Assembly: GCA_937976305.1 (NCBI GenBank)
Contig: CALJSB010000086.1
Span: 1 to 64,000 of the forward strand
Length of the DNA: 64,000 nt
Direction of reading: 5' to 3'
Source of the DNA: an uncultured Acidimicrobiales bacterium
GTDB lineage: Bacteria; Actinomycetota; Acidimicrobiia; Acidimicrobiales; SZUA-35
In this document: one piece after another, positions 60,466 to 64,000 of the stretch
Position numbering within the stretch: position 1 is the first letter of the stretch
Layout of the letters: each line of letters begins with the position of its first letter
Made by a program: the position numbers and the translations under genes
Notes under the pieces: generated by a model
Told to the model about the DNA's origin: nothing
Databases searched by the model: none
What the model saw: only the letters and a program-made list of their open reading frames with translations

Positions 60466-61566
60466 TCAGTCCAGCCAGGTGGCCGTCACGTTTGCCGACT
60501 TCCGAAAGATCAGCCCGTTTGGAGAGGACGTGCGGGACTCGTCGAGCGCCAGAGTGGTCGGCAATCGGTCGAGCACGGCGGCGAGCGCGGCCAGAGTCTC
60601 GAGCCGAGCGAGGTGGAGGCCCAGACAGCCGTGCGGCCCTTGCAGAAAGGTCACGTGTTGGTTGAGGTTGGTGCGGGTGATGTCGAATCGATCGGGCTCG
60701 GGGAACACGTCGGGATCGCGGTTGGCTCCGAGCAACGAGATCGTCACCATGTCTCGCTCGGGAATCGTGACGTCGCCCAGCTCAACATCTCGTGTGGTGT
60801 AGCGATCGACGACTGCGGCAGCAGGCTCGAGCCTGAGTGATTCCTCGACCACTGCGGAAAGGAGGGAACGGTCGGAGCGAACAGCCCCGAGCACGTCTGG
60901 GTGGTTCAAGAGATGCCACAGCGCATTGGTGGTCATCCCCTCCGACGTTTCGATGGCCCCAAACATCACGACAGCCGTCGCTGTGGGCAGCTCTTCGGGT
61001 CGGAGGTAGTCCTCTGATGCCAGGGCGTTGAGAAGTGGACTCTCACCGCCGTCAAGGGTTGCCTGCACTCGTTCGTGGATGGCATCGATGGCCCTGGTAC
61101 CTGCGGCCGAGACGGGGTGACCCAGAGCGATGCCAACGATGGCGTCGGAGATATGGACGTACCAATCCAAGACGTCGTCGGTGTTGACGTTCGCGAGACC
61201 GAGGAACTTGGTGATCGTGTCGACGGCGAGTGGGCCGGCCAGCTGGCTCCGAAACTCGATCGAGCCGGCCCCGAGATGTTCGGCCACGAGCTCCTCTGCC
61301 TTTTGGGTGAGCTCGAGCTCAAACTGCTCACGTACGATCTTCGGGCGGAAGTGGTCGGCAAAGGCGGCTCGGTGGCGCTGGTGCTCCGGGCCATCAAGCG
61401 AGAGCATCGACTGGCCGATCACGGCGCCGGTCGAGAAGCGAGGGTCGTCGACGGTGAAGGCATCCGCATCACGCATTGCCTCGACGGCGAGATCGCGACG
61501 GGTGACGATCCACGATCCGAGGGCCGGAATCCACGACACGGGCTCGTGCACGCGGAGCTGAGCCAA
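60466..61566 (-). CDS. cytochrome P450, N-terminus unclear
   Basis: P450 of at least 366 residues. The I-helix VVMFGAIETSEGMT, the ExxR helix VVEESLRLEPAA and the heme loop FLQGPHGCLGLHLAR with the axial Cys are intact. The first standard start in frame is TTG 61566, but the frame continues upstream with PIGNAVTVEALTEAPYAVLAQLR, which matches the usual P450 opening (helix A). Between TTG 61566 and the in-frame stop at 61677 there is no ATG, GTG or TTG. Either a shortened enzyme is made from TTG, or a non-standard start such as ATC 61662 or ATT 61617 is used. Confidence 0.85.
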   Translation of the reverse strand: MAQLRVHEPVSWIPALGSWIVTRRDLAVEAMRDADAFTVDDPRFSTGAVIGQSMLSLDGPEHQRHRAAFADHFRPKIVREQFELELTQKAEELVAEHLGAGSIEFRSQLAGPLAVDTITKFLGLANVNTDDVLDWYVHISDAIVGIALGHPVSAAGTRAIDAIHERVQATLDGGESPLLNALASEDYLRPEELPTATAVVMFGAIETSEGMTTNALWHLLNHPDVLGAVRSDRSLLSAVVEESLRLEPAAAVVDRYTTRDVELGDVTIPERDMVTISLLGANRDPDVFPEPDRFDITRTNLNQHVTFLQGPHGCLGLHLARLETLAALAAVLDRLPTTLALDESRTSSPNGLIFRKSANVTATWLD

Positions 61567-61658
61567 AACGGCGTAGGGCGCCTCGGTGAGTGCTTCGACG
61601 GTGACTGCGTTACCAATCGGAAACGCAGCAGCTCGATCGTTCGGTGCGGGTACGGACT

Positions 61659-61695
61659 CGATGGATGAAGGGTACTAGCGACCCTCCATCCATCG
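61659..61695. promoter_or_regulatory. 15-bp palindrome upstream of the P450 gene
   Basis: Arms CGATGGATGAAGGGT (61659-61673) and ACCCTCCATCCATCG (61681-61695) pair over 15 positions with a single G-T pair, around a 7-base loop. It lies directly upstream of the P450 coding frame and overlaps its in-frame stop at 61677-61675. It could be a repressor operator or an RNA hairpin in the leader. There is no T-run. Confidence 0.5.
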
Positions 61696-61748
61696 AATTG
61701 CGTTTCTATCGAACTGACTGCCCATCGAAGTGAGCTGCCCAGCGAGCG

Positions 61749-62462
61749 CTACGACGTCTGCACCACGTAGTTCTCATCGGTTGCGTCGAGCAGCTGTTGG
61801 AGGATGTCGTTCGACTCCGACGGGTCATTCGTGCCGTACCAGCCAATGATGAACTCGGCGTAGCGATTCCCCGACTCATCGGCCGTGTACGGGCCTCGGG
61901 CGGCGTAGATCTGGTCGCCGTACACATAGTTTGATGCGCTCTTGTCGGCGGTCCAGACCTCGAGAAAGACTCCCATCGGTCCGATGCTGTCGACGACATG
62001 GTCGTGTCCGGGGTTGTCGCCCCACATGGTTGGGTTGTCCAGGCGCTCAGCGGGCCAACTGCCTCCGTTCTTGGCGAGCATGTGGACGGCCGGACCGATG
62101 GCGGTGGTCTCCCACGAGCAGATGTATTCGCGCGACTGATACCGGAAGTCGACCTTTGTGAATTCCGAGATGCCGGTTGCCTCGCTCACGGCCGCGGTGG
62201 AAATGAACGGACACTCGTCGTCATCGCTGGTGACGTCGACGTCTCCGCCCCCAGAACTGACAGCCTCGACTCCGCCGACTGCTGCCTCGGAGCTCCCACC
62301 ACACGCTGAAGCAAGCAGTGCGAACATCGCGCACAAAAGGAGGCTCATCCGAACGGGTCGGTTGCGAGTCGCCGCTTCCGTCGAAGCTCTGTCGTCGTTT
62401 GTGTCGTCGTTTGTGTCGTGGTTCGTGTCGTCGTTCGTGTTGTAGCCGGTTGTTGCGCTCAT
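61749..62462 (-). CDS. DUF3558-like lipoprotein with repeat-encoded N-tail
   Basis: A 237-residue secreted lipoprotein. The strong GAGGAG before ATG 62462 supports this start, giving an unusual 38-residue cytosolic tail rich in Asn, Asp and Thr (TNDDTNHDTNDD) encoded by a 12-base tandem repeat. A signal helix MSLLLCAMFALLASAC follows with lipobox LASAC. The mature part has DECPFISTAAVSEATGISEF and REYICSWETTAIG, which resembles the DUF3558 fold with two conserved cysteines. Function unknown. It stands alone on the reverse strand between the P450 leader and the xanthine-dehydrogenase-type operon. Confidence 0.7.
   Translation of the reverse strand: MSATTGYNTNDDTNHDTNDDTNDDRASTEAATRNRPVRMSLLLCAMFALLASACGGSSEAAVGGVEAVSSGGGDVDVTSDDDECPFISTAAVSEATGISEFTKVDFRYQSREYICSWETTAIGPAVHMLAKNGGSWPAERLDNPTMWGDNPGHDHVVDSIGPMGVFLEVWTADKSASNYVYGDQIYAARGPYTADESGNRYAEFIIGWYGTNDPSESNDILQQLLDATDENYVVQTS
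62391..62438 (+). repeat. 12-bp tandem repeat in lipoprotein N-terminus
   Basis: Four copies of GTCGTCGTTTGT with single-base changes (62391, 62403, 62415, 62427). Being a multiple of three, changes in copy number would alter the length of the cytosolic tail without a frameshift. Confidence 0.85.
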
Positions 62463-62622
62463 TGGTCTCTCCTCGTTCGGGTATGAGGCGAACGTAAAAC
62501 CGACGCCGCGATTCGAATGTCGGGTGTCTGACGTTCATCGCGTTGCGTCGGTCACATCGGGTGAAACGCTCCACGAGAGGGACAGCTACGGTGAGAACAC
62601 CATTTGTGCAAGGAGCTCGCCC

Positions 62623-63384
62623 GTGCCGTCCGTCTTGGCGTATCACCGTCCAACAACTCTCGATGAGGCAGCTGAGTTACTCGCCGACCCGAGCCGCCGA
62701 GCTGTCGGCGGCGGCACCGTCGCCGTGCCCGAAGGCCGCGTGCGAACCGAGGCCGGCATCGAGTTGGTCGACCTCCAGGCGCTCGGGCTCGACGGTGTAT
62801 CGATCGACGGCGATCGGCTCATGATCGGGGCCATGGTTCGGCTCGGAGATCTCGCCGGCACGGCGACGCCAACGAATCCGGACATCCCCGAGGTGCCTGA
62901 GCTCGTTCGCGAGCTGGCTCGTCGGGAGTTGCCGAGCACCTTGCGCAACCAGGCGACGATTGGCGGAACTGTCGCCCTGGGTGATGCAGACAGTGTCCTG
63001 CTCGCTGGGCTGCTCGTCCACGGTGCGATCGTGCATCTGCACGGGTCCGACCCAATGCCACTCGATCAGTCGCTGGCTGAGTGTGTCGGCGCTCGGGTTG
63101 TCACGTCGGTGTCGATCGAGCTCGACACCACCGGCGTTGGCGGCACTGCCTTCGCCGGGACCGGCCGCACACCTGCTGATACGCCCATCGTGGCTGCGGT
63201 CGCTCGGCGGGCCAACGACGACACTCGAGTTGCCGTCACCGGCATGGCGCCCTCGCCAACGCTTGTCGACCCGGCCGACCCAATTGCCGGGCTCGAACCG
63301 CCGGGTGACTTCAGAGGATCAACCGCCTACCGCAAGCACCTCGCCCAAACACTCACCACTCGAGTCGTCGGAGAGCTGGCATGA
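62623..63384 (+). CDS. CoxM/XdhB-like FAD-subunit protein
   Basis: About 253 residues from GTG 62623, which has AAGGAG eight bases before it. It follows the molybdenum-hydroxylase FAD-subunit pattern: AYHRPTTLDEAAELLADPS, the first FAD loop RAVGGGTVAVPEG, LRNQATIGGTVALGDADS as the second loop, and a C-terminal domain with VARRANDDTRVAVTG and RGSTAYRKHLAQTL. Compared with CoxM/XdhB the loops AGGT and TIGGN are altered to GGGT and TIGGT, and an Arg/Pro-rich segment usually after the second loop is missing. The stop overlaps the next start as ATGA, so it is coupled to an Fe-S-subunit homologue. Confidence 0.82.
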   Translation: MPSVLAYHRPTTLDEAAELLADPSRRAVGGGTVAVPEGRVRTEAGIELVDLQALGLDGVSIDGDRLMIGAMVRLGDLAGTATPTNPDIPEVPELVRELARRELPSTLRNQATIGGTVALGDADSVLLAGLLVHGAIVHLHGSDPMPLDQSLAECVGARVVTSVSIELDTTGVGGTAFAGTGRTPADTPIVAAVARRANDDTRVAVTGMAPSPTLVDPADPIAGLEPPGDFRGSTAYRKHLAQTLTTRVVGELA

Positions 63385-64000
63385 CCATCACGATCGACAT
63401 CACCCTCAACGACAATGCGCTGACGCTCGAGGTCGAGCCGTTTGAGACCCTCATGGCCGTGCTCCGGCGCGAGGGAATGACCTCGGTTCGCTACGGCTCA
63501 GACACTGGTGAGACCGGTGCGTCTGCCGTGCTCGTTGACGGTCGCCTTGTCAACACCGACTGCATGTTGGCGGCCCAGGCCGACGGCCACGACATCGTCA
63601 CTCTCGAGTGGTTCAACAAGGTTGACCTGCATCCGATCCAAGCCGCGTTCGTCGCAACCGGTGCCATGCAGTCGGGCTACACCGCTCCGGCGATGATCCT
63701 CGGTACGTGGGCCATGCTGCTCGAAAATCCCGATCCCAGCGAAGACGACATTCGCGACATGCTCTCCGGCATCCTCGACCGCGAGACGGCCTACCTCAAA
63801 CCGGTTGAGGCGGTGAAGCGGGCTGCCGCTCTGATGCGAGGTGAGACCCCAGAACCTTTTGGCCCGCTGGTGCTGCCCCGCATGACCGATGGCGTCAACC
63901 CGACGCCACACGACCCAGAGAGTCCGCGGCCTGAGGTGTCTGAGGCCGTGCCTCGACTGGTGCCGAGCCTGGATGTGCCTGAGATGGCAGTGGTCGGCAA
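63381..64000 (+). CDS. CoxS/XdhC-like subunit lacking Fe-S cysteines (partial)
   Basis: Runs off the right edge; 206 codons are visible. The fold is that of the [2Fe-2S] subunit of molybdenum hydroxylases: VRYGSDTGETGAS, then HPIQAAFVATGAMQSGYTAP, and LSGILDRETAYLKPVEAVKRA. In the family these read GCDxGxCGAC, QCGYCTPG and NLCRCTGY. Here the ligands are S40, T45, S48, D60 (C61 is next to it), S98, T101, D133 and E135. The remainder is well kept, and a Pro-rich linker after residue 165 leads to PRLVPSLDVPEMAVVG, which looks like the opening of a fused molybdopterin-binding subunit. It cannot hold the two clusters as usual. Confidence 0.85.
   Translation, partial: MTITIDITLNDNALTLEVEPFETLMAVLRREGMTSVRYGSDTGETGASAVLVDGRLVNTDCMLAAQADGHDIVTLEWFNKVDLHPIQAAFVATGAMQSGYTAPAMILGTWAMLLENPDPSEDDIRDMLSGILDRETAYLKPVEAVKRAAALMRGETPEPFGPLVLPRMTDGVNPTPHDPESPRPEVSEAVPRLVPSLDVPEMAVVG

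Overview
The window is high-GC DNA (roughly 60% by eye) from an actinobacterium. Frequent GTG starts, dense start/stop overlaps, an Flp (Tad) pilin, an ArfA-like OmpA protein beside an MmpL-like exporter, a DUF2510-PrsW protein and many acyl-CoA, SDR and LLM-flavin enzymes suggest a free-living heterotroph. An Acidimicrobiia (Ilumatobacter-like) origin is my best guess, but there is no rRNA here to confirm it.

Layout. 0-5.5 kb: Flp pilin, a beta-propeller-like protein, an SDR, a HIT-like protein, a frameshifted GNAT, and an arsJ locus whose partner GAPDH gene has collapsed by internal deletion. 5.6-16.4 kb: AtuA-like and nitronate monooxygenase-like enzymes, small membrane proteins, a CbxX-type AAA+ ATPase, a membrane-anchored Hsp70-like protein coupled to a HAD phosphatase, and an orphan amino-acid-type ABC ATPase. 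16.6-30.1 kb: acyl-CoA ligase, SDR, two MFS carriers, a degenerate GGDEF-EAL protein, PrsW, then a reverse-strand run of MaoC, lumazine synthase, FAD oxidoreductase, crotonase and a ThDP-dependent E1. 30.3-42.4 kb: aminotransferases, a carbamoylase-type amidase, an Lrp/ald divergent pair, a HerA-like ATPase, a methyltransferase and a VanX-like dipeptidase. 42.4-53.5 kb: a coherent set of FAD oxidase, two deaminase-type amidohydrolases, three LLM flavin enzymes and a ThiY/SsuA-type ABC importer, which looks like uptake and catabolism of an N-heterocycle. 53.6-64 kb: OmpA/MmpL envelope genes with a divergent TetR, an IS110 element, an SDR-P450 pair, a DUF3558-like lipoprotein, and the start of a xanthine-dehydrogenase-family operon.

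The main points to follow up are: (1) a gene-free segment at 36.67-37.32 kb that reads as a dedicated noncoding RNA gene, with phased DnaA-box-like sites, an A-tract, a good -35/-10 and a roughly 535-nt transcript rich in GNRA hairpins that ends in a terminator-like stem; (2) a CoxS/XdhC-type subunit at the right edge in which seven of eight iron-sulfur cysteines are replaced; (3) the arsJ-linked GAPDH reduced to its two ends while still translationally coupled to arsJ; (4) two genes whose conserved N-termini can only be reached from CTG, each in a CTGA overlap with the upstream stop; (5) a family of paired palindromic repeats at three intergenic sites; (6) a possible bridge RNA for the IS110 element.
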